A DNA stretch of 5,939 bases from Ignavibacteriaceae bacterium (lineage in GTDB: Bacteria; Bacteroidota; Ignavibacteria; Ignavibacteriales; Ignavibacteriaceae), in the NCBI GenBank assembly GCA_025449775.1, contig JANWIS010000038.1, positions 1 through 5,939 of the forward strand, read 5' to 3'. The notes below the pieces were generated by a model. It was not told where the DNA came from and did no database searches. It saw only the letters and a list, made by a program, of their open reading frames with translations. This document shows positions 5,617 to 5,939 of the stretch, piece by piece. How positions within the stretch are numbered: the stretch's first letter is position 1; every line of letters begins with the position of its first letter. The position numbers were made by a program, and so were the translations under genes.

Positions 5617-5939
5617 TTATTCGGATTTAAAAGAACTTCCGTTTCTGCCTTCTCTTATTGCCTTCAGTCTTCTTTGCAATGTTCTCTCGCTTACGCCAAG
5701 AAGCGGTGCAGCTCTTTGAACGCTGTTTCCTACGGATCTCATTACACTCATTATATGTTCCTCTGCAGCAACATCAAGAGTCATCATTTTAGTTTTAGAA
5801 GTTCGTACTTCTGCTGGTCTAATAAATTCTTTGGGAAGATCAATCGAGTTGATATAATTTTCACCGAATGATTTTGCCACTGCATTAAGAATTATATTTT
5901 CTAGTTCACGAACATTACCGGGGAATGTATAATGCTTTA
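5617..5939 (-). CDS. Sigma-54-dependent transcriptional activator, C-terminal part
   Basis: The frame enters from the right edge already open and ends at TAA 5619-5617, leaving 106 complete residues. The first visible residues contain YTFPGNVRELENII, the conserved end of the AAA+ sigma-54 interaction domain (usually YxWPGNVRELxN), here with Phe for Trp. A GTG at 5880 is internal to this domain and is not the start. After a linker of about 35 residues comes a Fis-type helix-turn-helix: MSVMRSVGNSVQRAAPLLGV then SERTLQRRLKAIREG, matching the pattern of a Gly-Asn turn, AAxxLGV, and a recognition helix TLxRRL. Such proteins hydrolyse ATP to open sigma-54 promoters from upstream sites. The missing N-terminus would show whether it is a response regulator (PilR or NtrC type). 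Its position 306 bp upstream of the pseudopilin operon, which has a sigma-54-like promoter, suggests local control. Confidence 0.92.
   Translation of the reverse strand, partial: KHYTFPGNVRELENIILNAVAKSFGENYINSIDLPKEFIRPAEVRTSKTKMMTLDVAAEEHIMSVMRSVGNSVQRAAPLLGVSERTLQRRLKAIREGRNGSSFKSE

Noticed and set aside
5596..5871. 91-codon plus-strand open frame
   Set aside because: It is antisense to the helix-turn-helix part of the sigma-54 activator, whose protein motifs are unmistakable.
1..5939. CRISPR arrays, insertion sequences, tRNA or rRNA genes
   Set aside because: No regularly spaced repeats, transposase-like frames, terminal repeats or structured RNA signatures were seen on either strand.

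Overview
This AT-rich window (about 35-40% G+C by eye) reads as chromosomal DNA of a Bacteroidota/Chlorobiota-type bacterium, most likely an Ignavibacteria-like lineage. Three things point there: the style of the three pseudopilin-like proteins (including a DUF4900-type C-terminus), a GroES-like protein with an enlarged roof loop, and TAnnTTTG promoter -7 elements with weak Shine-Dalgarno (SD) use at some starts. The lineage is inferred from protein style, not from a marker gene.

Layout from left to right. Positions 1-2113 (minus strand) hold the end of a probable surface-polysaccharide cluster: a GT-B glycosyltransferase followed 30 bp later by a class I SAM-dependent methyltransferase cut by the window edge. 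Positions 2114-2312 form a divergent intergenic region. Positions 2313-2675 (plus) encode a stand-alone GroES-like protein that starts with TTG and has no groEL beside it. It converges on the next operon, and a nested dyad lies between them (2697-2738).

Positions 2770-5310 (minus) form a tight operon. Transcription order is a 164-aa pseudopilin, a 199-aa PilW/GspJ-like pseudopilin, a 406-aa DUF4900-like protein with a membrane anchor and a beta-rich passenger, and then a previously uncalled 49-aa single-helix membrane protein. Gaps between the first three are 8 and 12 bp, and each SD of the second and third genes overlaps the stop codon of the gene before. All three large proteins begin with a 2-4 residue leader ending in Gly, then a hydrophobic helix, yet none has the canonical Glu at position +5.

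Positions 5311-5616 hold the control region. It contains a near-consensus sigma-54 promoter (5356-5371) that would give a leader of about 35 nt, and a perfect 7-bp inverted repeat about 115 bp upstream of the predicted start, which is the usual place for an enhancer site. Positions 5617-5939 (minus) carry the C-terminus of a sigma-54 activator (end of the AAA+ domain plus a Fis-type helix-turn-helix).

The simplest reading is that the adjacent activator drives the pseudopilin operon through sigma-54, as PilR does for pilins. The products may form a minor-pseudopilin tip complex with a surface-exposed large subunit, similar in size order to GspI-GspJ-GspK. The regulatory and tip-complex assignments are inference.
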